A DNA stretch of 64,000 nt, from NCBI GenBank assembly GCA_013399875.1, contig VXAZ01004551.1:5853-69852 (forward strand), written 5' to 3'. The stretch comes from Gymnorhina tibicen. Its lineage: Eukaryota; Chordata; Aves; Passeriformes; Artamidae. Each line of letters opens with the position of its first letter. Position 1 is the first letter of the stretch. The notes below the pieces were generated by a model. That model was given only the letters and a program-made list of their open reading frames with translations. It did no database searches and was not told the DNA's origin. Below, one piece after another: positions 1 through 11,136 of the stretch. The translations under genes and the position numbers were made by a program.

Positions 1-224
1 ATAAAAAGGGGACTTCAGGGCAGAAGAGGCTGGAGGAGAAAAACACCTCGAAAGGGAAACAACAACCATCTCTGGAGGGGGAAACATCTCTGCCTGCCCG
101 ATTGACGGAACATGTCTCTCCTCCTCTCCTGAAGGGATGCCTTTAGGCACCTCCAGATGCCCTTATGGTGAGCACGGTCATGTGGGATTTATGGAAGTGT
201 GGCTGAAGGTCCCTCATGAGCCTC
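1..224. other. Unassigned flank at the window start
   Basis: Purine-rich sequence that I cannot assign. It precedes an antisense CR1 piece, and the small open frames that start here run into that repeat. Confidence 0.5.
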
Positions 225-555
225 CCTTGCTCCAGGCTACCGCTCCCTCAGCGCCTCCTCTTCTTTGGGCTTGGCCTCCACACCCTTCCCCAGCTGCCTT
301 GCCCTTCTCTGCACACGCTCCAGCCCCTCAAGGTCCTTCTGCTTCACAGGCGCCCAGAACTGGACACAGCCCTCGAGCTGCGGCCTCACCCGTGCCCAGC
401 ACAGGGCGACGCTCACTGCCCTGCTCCTGCTGCCCCACGCTTGCTGGCACAGGCCAGCCTGCCCTTGGCCTTCTTGGCCACCTGGGCCCACGCTGCCTCG
501 TGTTCAGCTGCTGTTGACCGGCACCCCTGGCTCCTTTCCTCCCAGCCAGCTCCCC
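225..555 (-). mobile_element. CR1 LINE fragment, antisense
   Basis: Read on the minus strand this is the end of CR1 ORF2, the stretch encoding the conserved pattern around 'gtggccaagaaggccaa' and 'ccagagaagggcaa'. The plus strand shows the complements (for example TTGGCCTTCTTGGCCACCTG near 463-484 and TGCCCTTCTCTGCACACGCT near 298-319). The copy is truncated at both ends. The GC-rich open frames of 80-130 codons overlapping it on both strands are by-products of this repeat. Confidence 0.85.
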
Positions 556-1866
556 AGGCACAAAGTTGCACATTTGACTTCAAATACAGCATCCTGATCT
601 TCAAGATTGCCTTCCTCTTCTTAGCACCACGAGACAGCAGGCAAGCACTTGCAGCTTCCCTCCGCCCTCCAGGCTCCAGTGCACTTTGCAGAGCTGCAGA
701 CTTCACAACCAAAGGTATCCACAGAAACTTGCTGCTTCTGGCCTTTGCCTCAGCACAAGGCTTCAGAACTACGCAGTTTGGTTGCTCTGCCAAACGCGAC
801 AAGAGTGGCCCCACACAGCTTCACGGACAACACAATCATCTCCTTGCAGCTTATCAAAAGCCAAAAGACAGCTGGAAGCCAAAAGGCTCTGCAGAAGGGG
901 AGAATTCCTCAAGAAAACTGCACAACAGTTCTACAAGCCACCCACAGGTTTCCAAAAAGGGAAAACAAACAAACAAAGCCTTGTGACCTCCAGCACTACC
1001 ACGCGTGCCCTTGGCCCTAGCACTGCACAATCCAAGACACAGAGCTTCACTGGGCCAAGCAGCCAGATGCTCAGCCACAGGCAGCAGCTTTTTGGTGCCT
1101 AGATGGGAGACGGGTCAAAGCCCATGTTCCAGCTGGCACGGGCTGCGGGGAATTGCTAGGTCCTGGCACGATTCCAGCACTCAGCATCCTCAGCCACCAG
1201 CAGCAAGTGCTGCCTGGTCACAGATGACAGCAGGGTTGCAAACAGCTGCTGGCTGTTCCTCGGCAAACGGCAACAGAGCCTGGGTAGAGAAAAGCTGCCA
1301 CTTTGGTCTGCAACCTGGCACCTACTCCAAGGCACAGCTCTGCTGAAAGCCTGGCCAGCTGTACACTGTGTTTTCCTGGAGCAGATACAAAACTCAGTTC
1401 TCACTGCTACAGTTGCTGACAACCATGAGGACTGACCTGCTGTGGCCAGTCAGAGAGCCAGATCCCATCCCTGCTGCAGTATTTGCATCTTTCCAAAAAT
1501 GGCCTAGGTACAGAAGGCTCTGGGGCAAGCAGACCTCTGATGAAGGCAACTCTAGGTCCATTAGGAAGCAGAGGAACAAACCTTCATGGCTGGGACAGGC
1601 AGGTCCTAGTGGGTTGCAGCCTTGCTCCCTGGCCTTGGTGAGGAAAACCCAGTGGAGAGTGGCCAGCAGTGCCATTTGTCAGCTGTGTGGAGGAAGGAGG
1701 TTCCAATGCCTCCTCCTCTGCTTTGGGGAAAGTTCCATGTGAGGATAAGTGTGGAGTGGCAGAGGACAGGGCTTTCCCTAACATTGCCCTGAATGGAGTG
1801 AAGTGGAGGAAGATAGGATTCTGATTGCAGCTGGGTGACAGTGGATTCACAGACGAGCACAGTGAG
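556..1866. other. Unassigned intergenic sequence
   Basis: Moderately GC-rich sequence with overlapping open frames on both strands (up to about 256 codons when the CR1 part is included). None shows a family signature I recognise. It lies between a CR1 fragment and an ERV LTR, so it may be decayed mobile DNA. Confidence 0.4.
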
Positions 1867-2426
1867 TGTTCTGGGTCTGGCTGGGATGGAGTTAAATTTC
1901 CTGGTAGCAACCATTACAGAGCTTTCTTTGTACTTGTAGTTACAATGGTGTTGATAGCACACCAATATTTTGGTCATGCTGAGCAGGCCTCAGGCAGCAT
2001 CAAGGCTGTTTATTCATACTCCATCCGATGGCCAGTAGGCTGGAGGTGGGCAAGAGTGTGGGAGCACACATAGCCAGGACAGCTGACTCAAACTAATCAA
2101 AGGGGATATTTCATACTATATGATGTTGTACTTGGCAATAAAATAGAAGTTAAGGATCATGGGAGGGATTTGTTATTAAGGTGTTTGTCTTCCAAAGTAA
2201 TCACTACACATACTGATGCCCTACTTCCCAGGACACCACCTGATGATGAGAAAGAGAGAATAAATTGCTTTGCTTTGCTTTGCTTCCATGCATAGCCTTT
2301 GGTTTTCTTCATTGAACTGCCTTTATCTTGACCCACTAGCTTTTTCATCTTATTTTCTGCCCTGTCCTGTTGAGTGCTAGAGCTGTTTGTGGCCACTTGG
2401 CATCCAGCCGAGGTCAACCCACCACA
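1867..2426 (+). mobile_element. ERV 5' LTR, old copy
   Basis: An LTR of about 560 bases begins TGTTCTGGGTCTGGCTGGGA and ends GGTCAACCCACCACA. Inside are an AATAAA at 2139-2144 (GGCAATAAAAT) and a CTTTG pentamer run at 2263-2285, both features of a common avian LTR family I recognise by pattern. The sequence right after the end looks like a primer-binding site, so this is the upstream LTR of an element rather than a solo LTR. No clear target duplication is seen, as expected if the downstream half is lost. Confidence 0.75.
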
Positions 2427-3440
2427 GTCCTTTTTGGCACCCAGCATGTGGACTGAGATAATAGGAGTTTTGAATTGAGCATGCTATAGCTGTAGCTGTT
2501 ATTAATTGGCAAGTTTCTGTGTCTTTGAAGCTGGCTTGCTGCACTGAATACCTTTTTATTTTGTTGAGCTTTGAAACATGTTAATACAAACACGGGCCAC
2601 GTGCACTTAACTATGCTGGGGAAGTTATCTTGCAGACACAATGAGAGAATACACCTTCCTCTTTGCTGAGACTGATATTGGTGACTACTAACTGATACTG
2701 TTGGGTTTGTGGCAAAAACACCCCATTCTGGACAGTCCTGGAAGCCCCATGTATCCTTGGCATAGATTCCTGAAGTGTACATCAAGGACCCAAAAGGGTA
2801 CAAAGGAGCTTTTAGTGTAGCCATCATGAATACAGAGAAGATTAAACAGCTGACTAACTTACTGGCCTCTCAGAACATTCCTCTGCTGTGGCCTTACTGT
2901 GGGTGGATGAACAGTAGGTGCTGATTGCCACCATGACAGTGCATGCACCAGCGCACCAGCAGCAATACTGCAGCAGCTGAGATTCCCTGGCTCCCACCTG
3001 TGGACTGATTCACCCACTGGAAACCCAAAGAGCGATCAGCATCTTTTAAATATCTCATGTGGCCCATGCAAAAGTCTGGTGGAGAGTAAAAGTTAACGGG
3101 ACTATTGTGTCCTGAATGAAGATGTCACGCCCCTGCTGAGTGCTGCTGTACTTGATATGCTGGAGTCCCTGTGCTAGCTGGAGTCAAGGACAGACAAGTG
3201 GCATGCTACAACAGATACTATCAATGGTTTTTTCTCCATTCCTTTGGCAGCAGAAGCAACGGTTTACTTTCATGTGAAGGGGTGTCAGTACACCTGGAAT
3301 GAACCACTCCGGGCTGGAAGCACAGTCCTACCATTTGTCATGGACTAATCGGAGCTGCACAGTTACCAGGATGATCCCCTTGACCACTTCCCATACATCA
3401 ACAGCATCAACAGGTGGGATAAAAAAAGCATGCTGGGGGG
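2427..3440 (+). pseudogene. Decayed ERV internal region with reverse transcriptase remnant
   Basis: Eight bases after the LTR a primer-binding-like site (TGGCACCCAGCATGTGGAC, 2435-2453) resembles the lysine-tRNA type. From about 3010 to 3430 scraps of a reverse transcriptase are visible in shifting plus-strand frames: CQYTWNE near 3285-3305, GWKHSPTICHGLI near 3314-3353, and a stretch near 3380-3421 where the catalytic YxDD position reads YINS. There are several stops and at least one frameshift, gag is missing, and no downstream LTR is seen. The copy is dead and cannot encode an enzyme. Confidence 0.75.
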
Positions 3441-5574
3441 CAGCAGGGTTTATAGGGGTGGGACTCTGTAATTTGATTTCTAATTAATTAAATCACTGAG
3501 TGTCTAGAGTCTGGTGAAGAAGTCGAGCCTGGGTTCTTTTGGTATTGAGAAAACATTTGGGGCTAGCAGTTAGAGCAAAGCAGGGCTAGTGAGCAGCAGG
3601 GCACCTGGGCTTCTGGGAAAACAGCAGAATCTAGCGCTCCTTTCCCCAGCCTCACCTCTTACAAGATGCATCTTCTGCCAGTTGTACCTGTGTTGAGGGC
3701 TGATGGTAATGTCTGTTTCCTTGGTGTTGCACGTAGTTTTGCATCTACATCCCGTTACTTAGCTGAACGTGGAGCTTCAAATGGCCTTGCTGAAGTCTGC
3801 CTCGTGAGGGAGCTGTGTTCCCAGGCAAAGAGAGCGATTTGATTTCCCCCAGTGTTATCAGCCCTAGAGACCCAGAATGGGGTTGAAGGAAGTCTCCCTT
3901 CCCTCTTCCTGTACTCCCTGTCGAAGGAGTGTCTCTACACAGACCCCACTTGTGTCCTATAGAGACACAGGAGCAGAGAACATGAGGATTTAAGGCTGTG
4001 GGGGAAAGGATAGGGGTAAAACAGGATCACTGCCTGCTTGTAGGAGGGATCCGCTTCTGGAGGAGTTTGCTTATGCTCAGTCTCTATAGTGAACAGAGCC
4101 CCCCCTCAGGCCAAGCTGGGGCGTTTTCAGTCCTCACAAGGCTGGAGGAGCTTCCCTGTAACCCAGTAGTGTCTTGGCCCGTGGAGGCTTGGAGAGTGTT
4201 GACAGTTCTGGGCAGAGAGAACACACAGACCTATCCCCTTCAGCCCCTTCAGGGTCCTGGGGATTGCACTGTCTGACTGGCTGCATCAGAACCAAATATG
4301 CTGGGAGTGGTCACAAAATTTCATCTTGCATAAAAATGTTCATTTTTTTTTTAATTTTACAAGACTCAAACCAAAATACTTGACAGTTAGATTTCAGCTT
4401 TTCAGTAGGTAGGCAAAAGGAGGAGGAATGGGACGTTAAGATGAAGGAAGGAAAGAAGTGTCTCTGGAGAGACAAATGTAAGAAGTGAAATGAGCACAAG
4501 CAGGACAAACACATCTTCCATTTTCATTGTTGTTGTTGTTGAAATAACCAAAATTCTGGGATTCAATAACAAGAAAATTTAATGTGGAGAAAAATCATGA
4601 TATGATGAACATTAAGTTAGATGCTTAAGTTAGTTAAGCATAGATGAAAAAAAAATTAAGACATTGTAATAGTCCCCATTATAAATGCTCTGGGTTTGGT
4701 TAACATGTCATTTTTTTAAAAGTAAGAGAATTTTGTTTTGCCCATGAACCAGTCTCCTTCTCCAGCCACTGGGTGGCCACAGCTGTAAATGGAAGACATA
4801 AAAACTGAAGTATGGATGCACATGCAAGCACTCAGCGCCTCAGTGTGTAAAAATCAGAGCCGTTCAGCAGCTTTGGCCATCCCAGAATAATATCTCTTGC
4901 TGTCAAGCTCCATTTTCACATGACCTCTATAGAAACTAAACCTACAGATGGAACAGGATGCAGAGTTATTTTTTGTTTATCTCTGTTTGTTTTTTCAGGC
5001 GTGATTCTGAGCCAGCAAGTCAGTCTCAGTCCAGCAGTAAAACAGCAGGTGCATAGGGACATACAAGGCCTGAGGCTAAGCCTGAACACCAAGGCGACGT
5101 GTCAGGATCAGGGTCAGAATCAAGGCAATGGGTTACATAAGTGAAGATACTACAGAGGAGAACACGTAGGGGTCAGCAGTAAAGTCTGAGCTCAAAAGCA
5201 GCTTCCAAGTGCAAAGGGGGCATGCTCTCACCTTTAGTTTTCTTCACAAGAGCTCCTATTAGTGACAGAGCAGACCCTGGACTCTGCAGCTCAAACTCTT
5301 TAACTCAGCCAATACTCAGCACCTTGAAATCAGAATTATTCAGGGAGTCACATGGTGACAGCACAAAACACAGGTAAGGGAAGGGACTGTTTAATTTGTT
5401 TAACAGAGGTGAAGAACAGCCTTAATAGCAGCAAAACTGGTGCAGCTAACGGCTGGAGGATGTCTGGGCTGTAGTAATCATGAAATTATAGAGTTTTTGA
5501 GTCTCAGAGAATTAAGGAATGTTGTAAGGAGAACTACTAGCTTGCAATTCTGTAGGGAAGACTTTGGCCCAGTT
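3441..5574. other. Unassigned intergenic sequence
   Basis: No gene, CR1 or LTR recognised. A short (GTT)n run lies near 4529-4540. Open frames are under 100 codons and unremarkable. Confidence 0.5.
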
Positions 5575-5959
5575 GAGAGAGTTTCTTGGGAGGCACTTCA
5601 AATATACTGAGGTGCTTGGGTGAGTCCAGAGAAGGGCAGTGAAGTTGGTGAAAGGTCTAGAGGGTAAGTTCTATTAGGAGAAGCTGAGGGACCTGGGGTT
5701 GTTTAGTCTGAAGAAAAGAAGGCTCAGGGGTGACCTTACTGCTCTAAAACTCCCTGAGAGAAGGTTGTGGCCAGCTGGGGGTTGGCCTCCTCTCCCAGGC
5801 AATTAGTGACAGGGTGAGAGGACACAGCCTCAAGCTGTGCCAGGGGAGCTTCCGGCCGGGTATCAGGAGGAGTGTCTTGATGGAAAGGATTGTTAAACAC
5901 TGGCATGGGCTGCCCAGGGAGGTGGTGAAGTCATCATCCCTGCAGGTGTTCAAGAAAGG
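5575..5959 (+). mobile_element. CR1 LINE fragment (3' part)
   Basis: Plus-strand CR1 3' region: 'gagtccagagaagggcagtg', 'ctcccaggcaattagtgaca', 'gggctgcccagggaggtggt' and 'ctgcaggtgttcaagaaagg' follow the usual order. The copy stops abruptly at an N (5960), before the expected 3' end. Confidence 0.9.
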
Positions 5960-5960
5960 N

Positions 5961-6396
5961 CACTCCACTCAGGAAGACTACCAAGACTACCAAGATGCAA
6001 ATTTGTATGGAGAGAAAATTAAAAGAGCCAAAGCTCAACTAGAACTTAATTTGCCTACTGCAGTAGCCAGGAAAATGTTTCCATCAATACATCTGGTGAG
6101 CCGGAAGACATAGATGGGGAACAGAGTGATGGCCTAATAAACCAAGGGGAAAAAATTAGCAGTCAGTACACCACTTAGACACACACAAGTCTATGGGGCC
6201 AAATGGGATCCTCCCAAGGGTACTGAGGGAGCTGGTGGAAGTGCTCACTGAGTAATTTTTAATCATTTAGCAGCAGTCCTGGCTAACCAGGGAGATCCCA
6301 GGAGACTAGAAGCTGGCCAGTGTGATGCCCTTCTACAAGGGCAGGAAGGAGGATCTATATAGTGCTGGGAGACTATAGGCCTGTCAGCCTGGGGAA
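5961..6396 (+). repeat. 436-bp exact duplicate of 6594-7029, bracketed by single Ns
   Basis: Every base compared between 5961-6396 and 6594-7029 matches at a constant offset of 633. The block is CR1 ORF2 sequence (it encodes EDYQDYQDANLYGEKI and KAQLELNLPTA) and is bounded by N at 5960 and N at 6397. The pattern fits a gap-filling contig that repeats its neighbour more than a biological tandem duplication. Confidence 0.95.
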
Positions 6397-6397
6397 N

Positions 6398-8335
6398 CAG
6401 TCCTGAAGGACCAAGGAATCTAGGCAGGCTGGCAATTTTTGAAGAAAGGAATCTTAAACGTGCAGAAGTACCATCCCTGTAGCCAAAAGACAAGTGGGGG
6501 GTTGGGGGGGTGGTGGAAGAAAACCAGTCTGAACAAGAGAGTTTTGCCTGTGACTCAGTAAAGAAAAGAGTTTATGACCTCTGGAAGAAGTGGCACTCCA
6601 CTCAGGAAGACTACCAAGACTACCAAGATGCAAATTTGTATGGAGAGAAAATTAAAAGAGCCAAAGCTCAACTAGAACTTAATTTGCCTACTGCAGTAGC
6701 CAGGAAAATGTTTCCATCAATACATCTGGTGAGCCGGAAGACATAGATGGGGAACAGAGTGATGGCCTAATAAACCAAGGGGAAAAAATTAGCAGTCAGT
6801 ACACCACTTAGACACACACAAGTCTATGGGGCCAAATGGGATCCTCCCAAGGGTACTGAGGGAGCTGGTGGAAGTGCTCACTGAGTAATTTTTAATCATT
6901 TAGCAGCAGTCCTGGCTAACCAGGGAGATCCCAGGAGACTAGAAGCTGGCCAGTGTGATGCCCTTCTACAAGGGCAGGAAGGAGGATCTATATAGTGCTG
7001 GGAGACTATAGGCCTGTCAGCCTGGGGAAGGTCATGGAACAGATCACCCTGAGTGCCATCACCTGGCACATACAAGACAATCAGGGATCAGGCCCAGACA
7101 GCAAGGATTTAAGGAAGGCAGCTGCTACTTGACCAACCTGACCTGTGACAGGGTGACACACTTAATGGATGAGGGAAAGGCTTTGGATGTTGTCTACCTT
7201 GACTCCAGCAAAGCCTTTGACACTGTCTCCCACACCATTCTCCACTGTCTCCTCACAGTTCAGTCTTCATGAACTGGCTGTACATGGCTTGGATGGGGCA
7301 CTGTTCATTGGGTAACAAAGTGGCTGGATGGCCAGGTCCAGAAAGTGGTGGTGAATGGAGTGACATCCAGCCAGCAGTCGGTCACAAGTGCTTTCCCCAA
7401 GGGGTCAGTACTGGGGCCAGTTTTGTTTAACATCTAATTCGCTGGTCTGGATGAGGGAATGGAGCACACCCTCAGTCATTTTGCAGACAACACCAAGTTG
7501 GATGGAAGTTTTTACGTGCTGCAGGGCAGGAAGGCTCTGCAGAGGGATCTAGACAGGCTGAATCGATGGGCTGAGGCCAATTGTATGAGGTTCAATAAGG
7601 CCAAGTGTCAGATCCTGCCCTTGGGTCACAACAACTCCACTCAGCACTACAGACTGGGGGCAGAATGTCTGGAAAGCTGCCCAGCAAAGGACCTGGGGGT
7701 GTTATGGTCAACATCTGGCTGAATACGAGGCAGTGGTGTGCCCAGGTGGCCAAGAAGGCCAATGGCATCCTGGCCTGTATCAGCAACAGCGTGGCCAGCA
7801 GGACCAGGGCAGGGATTGTCCCCCTGTACTCAGCACTGGTGAGGCCACACCTCAAGTTCTGTGCCCAGTTCTGGGCCCCTCACTTCAAAAAGAACATTGA
7901 GGTGGTGGAGCAAGTCCAGAGAAGGGCAATGGAGCTGGGGAAGAGTCTGGAGCACAAGTCCTGTGAAGAGCAGTGGAGGGAACTGGGGGTGTTTAGCCTG
8001 GAGAAAAGGAGACTCAGGGAAGCTTTCACTCTGCAACTCCCGGGAAGGAGGCTGTAGTGAGGTGGGGGTCAGCCTTTTCTTCCAACAATTGAGGGGATAA
8101 GAAGAAACAGCCTGAAGTTGGACCAGTGGTAGTTTAGACTGCCTTAATATGGAAATTATTTGTTACTGAAAGGGCTGTCAACCACAGACCAGGCTGTTCA
8201 GGAAAGTGTTTCAGTCACTGTCCTTGGAGATATTTAAAAGATGCAGCATTTAAGGACATGGTTTAGTGGTGGATTTGGAAGTGTTAGGTTAAATGTTGGA
8301 CTTGTCGACCTAAATGATTCTATGTTGATATGTTT
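6398..8335 (+). mobile_element. CR1 LINE, 5'-truncated, with RT and 3' end
   Basis: The longest CR1 copy here, about 1.9 kb. In plus orientation it encodes decayed ORF2: KKRVYDLWKKW (about 6562-6594), the pre-RT linker, an RT block LDSSKAFDTVSHTILHCLL (about 7198-7254), and [10 protein letters not shown] (about 7477-7506), where the catalytic FADD is changed to FADN. The 3' part carries 'ggtttagtggtggatttgga' and ends near 'aaatgattctatgttg'. Frames are broken, so it is not active. Confidence 0.93.
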
Positions 8336-8461
8336 ATATGGAAATAAAAATAGTCTTAATGTGTAGAAATAACAGACAGATGACAAGATCTTAGAGGCTG
8401 TCCTCTCTATAAATGGATCTAATTACTGGAGGTAAATAGTAAGATGATTTCAGAGGGAAGT

Positions 8462-9167
8462 TGTGGTGGTTTTGGTCAAATTTGGGGAAACGTCCAAAAG
8501 GAACATCTCCTTAAGGGAAGGCAGGTTATAACCCACCCCTCCCCCCAACCGGGTTCGGGAAAAACAAATTTTCCTCGGAGGAAAGTGAAGGAGAAAATAT
8601 TTATTTAATAAACACACAGGAAAATAATAATAATAATGTTAAATAGTAAAATCTCTCGCTCTGGAGAGAAAACCTGAAAGATTTTAGAGTTTTTCTGTGG
8701 GTGTGTTTTTTTTCCTCCTTCTCGGAGTTGGGTCGGCGTGGGGGGAGGGGGTTATAACCTGCCTTCCCATAAGGAGACGTTCCTTTTGAACGTTTCCCTG
8801 AATTTGACCGAAACCACCACAGCTTTTAGTGGTGCCTAACATGGGGTTCTGATGTTCTGGTGTTCTGAACAAGTCCAGAAGAGAAGAAGGGAAAAAAACC
8901 CGAAGTCCCAGAAAAAAACCCCTCAACTCTCCGTCTCTCTCCGAAGAAGCAGAGTCGAAAAGCTGACTGAAAAGTAAGAAGCGATGCTTCCCCTGCTCCG
9001 CCGCAGAAGTAGCTAATCTCTGTGTCCTTGAAGCACAAACTGTTTCGAAAAGTTCGCTGTTTTTTTTTCTGTCTCTTGCAGTTTTAAAGGCATAGAAAGG
9101 CTCAGGAATCATGTCTGGGCACAAAGCAGTGATAGGGGATACAACAGCATAAAATCACCCCAAGACA
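8462..9167 (-). mobile_element. ERV solo LTR (minus) with an internal inverted U5 and PBS segment
   Basis: On the minus strand this 706-base element begins TGTCTTGGGGTGA (9167) and ends ACCACCACA (8462). It is closely related to the LTR at 11137-11801. An AATAAA lies at 8600-8605 on the minus strand. The flanks GAAGT (8457-8461) and AAAGT (9168-9172) could be a 5-bp target duplication with one change. Unlike the other copy it contains, at 8751-8821, an inverted copy of its own last 71 bases (about 6 mismatches), followed by a primer-binding-like TGGTGCCTAACATGGGG at 8830-8846 on the plus strand. The 146-codon frame at 8684-9124 is an LTR by-product. Confidence 0.85.
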
Positions 9168-11136
9168 AAAGTTTACTACATTTGTGCTGAAGGGAGATTA
9201 TGAATGAACAACAAAAATCAAAGACATTGTTTACATGGACCTTATTTTCACAGAACTGGTAATAGGTTGAAACCATGGTCCATGCTGGCCCTACAAGTCA
9301 CTAACTGGAATCCTTTTATTATAGTAATTTAATACAACTATGTAAGTTTGTATTTGAAAATAATGAACACTAATTAATTAATAAGAAAATAGGGAGCACA
9401 AGGCTCTTTTTTGCAGTTAAGACCAAAACAAAAGTGCAGAGTCTAAATGAAGCCAGATCCAAAAACATTTTAGACATGGATGTGTTTGATCTCAGCCATG
9501 AGTAACATGACCTTCCTGTTCCACAGAACAGTCCAGAAGAAAAGTTGATCAGTGTGGTGGTTCCTAATGTAACTTCCTTATCATATGTAGGAGACCACGC
9601 AGTCTGAGAGAGAAGTCAGGAGGGTCAGTGTAGCAGTTCCAGCCTTACCGTGTGGAGTCGCTAAGGATGTAGGGTCCCTTGTGTTTCTCCCCAAGGTATT
9701 CCTGAATTCTTCCCTTTTCCTCCCCAGGGTTTTGGCTGAGGACTCAGTTCTGAGTCTCTCTGGATTCTCATCAAGTTTCTTTAGTCTTTCCTCATAATCT
9801 CTTCAACTGGGTTCCCTCTTCTACATCTCTTCTGTGTCCTTCTTGAGAGACCCTGGACAGTATCTGTTACAGACTGGTAGAGAATACCTGATTCCTGATA
9901 GACTCATTCAGATTCTCTCAGTGTCTCACACTTGGCTCTTGCCTCAGTGGCATTCACAGTCTGCCCTTTCTGAAAGCATCTCCACACTTTCTCCATGACA
10001 CTTTCACAAATTTAATAGCAGTTAACAAGCTGTTTACTTGTAAATGGTTCCCTTATTCTTCTCTATTCTTTCATAGCTAAATTTCAGCCAGGCCCAGCCC
10101 ATACCACCTGACATAATCTAGCCCTTATTCTATAAACAGTCCTGTAACTCTTCCTATATAATAACTTCATATAATCATCATGTTTCAGTCATCCCCATGG
10201 CTTATTCAAGTTGATAGATTTCCAACCACACTGTTGATATTTCTACTGTGGTTAGAACCATTGTTTCTTGGAGGCAGACTTGGGGAATGGGTTAATATAA
10301 TCAACTTGCCAACAACCTTCACCAAGGTTGTGTTTTGGAACTGTCAGCAGCAACAAATGCAATTCCGGGACCCTGAAAGCAAAGGCAATGTTTGGTCTAT
10401 TCTTACCACTGAACTAAATACAAGGTGCAGAGCACTGAAGTCACCACAGCTTCTGTAGACTGTGCATACCTCGTTCTCAGAGGAAGCTCAAGGCTCGAGA
10501 CAGGAAATCACACACTGCAGCAAACTGAATTGTTCATCCCTTGCAATGTATGAACATTTTTTTTTCAGTAGGATTTCTACTGGCTTCATTTCAGACCAAC
10601 AGCTTAGTTCACCTGCTGCGATTTCCTTCCTTACTTTCTTCTTACCTTCTTACTGGGGACTCCAGAAATAAGTAATAAAAGAAAGCAATATGCAGTATTT
10701 TCTGTGGGATCATTGCAGATCATTTAAAAAAAAAAAAGTACGATAACCAGTTGAATCCCCTTTTCATTTCCTTCGCCCCTTGCTCAGAACAGGAGTACAG
10801 GCAGTTCTGTTTCATCTCTGTTTTGTTTTATCTATCTCCTCTACGGGGAGATAGTAGAGTAGTGTGTAGGGTGAGGTCTTTAATTTGTTTATTTAAGCTT
10901 CTGTTAAGACCTTGCTTGTTCTACCACTTGAGGTACGACACGAGGAAAGTATGAATAACTTACAGCAGCAGAGGACCGAGTCCAGCAGAGTATAGCTTAG
11001 CAGTGCAGCAGTGTCAAAATGGAATCAGAGGCTGGATAAAAGATGTCATTTGTAGACTCCACCAACATTGCCACATTATGTTTGTCGCCAGCTGGAGCCA
11101 CGACATCAAAATAAAGTGCAAAACCCATTGGGATGG
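9168..11136. other. Sequence between two inverted solo LTRs
   Basis: This 1969-base stretch shows no retroviral domain, CR1 or host exon that I recognise. A run of A lies near 10726-10737. Open frames reach only 92 codons. It may simply be pre-existing flank between two independent LTR insertions. Confidence 0.5.

Noticed and set aside
137..986. Several GC-rich overlapping open frames (up to 256 codons) on both strands
   Set aside because: They overlap an antisense CR1 fragment (225-555) and show no protein family; open frames on both strands reflect base composition.
7459..7722. 87-codon open frame with reverse transcriptase similarity
   Set aside because: It is a fragment of a 5'-truncated, frame-broken CR1 with the catalytic FADD changed to FADN, not a gene.
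8684..9124. 146-codon open frame on the minus strand
   Set aside because: It lies wholly inside the LTR at 8462-9167 and the related LTR at 11137-11801 does not preserve it.
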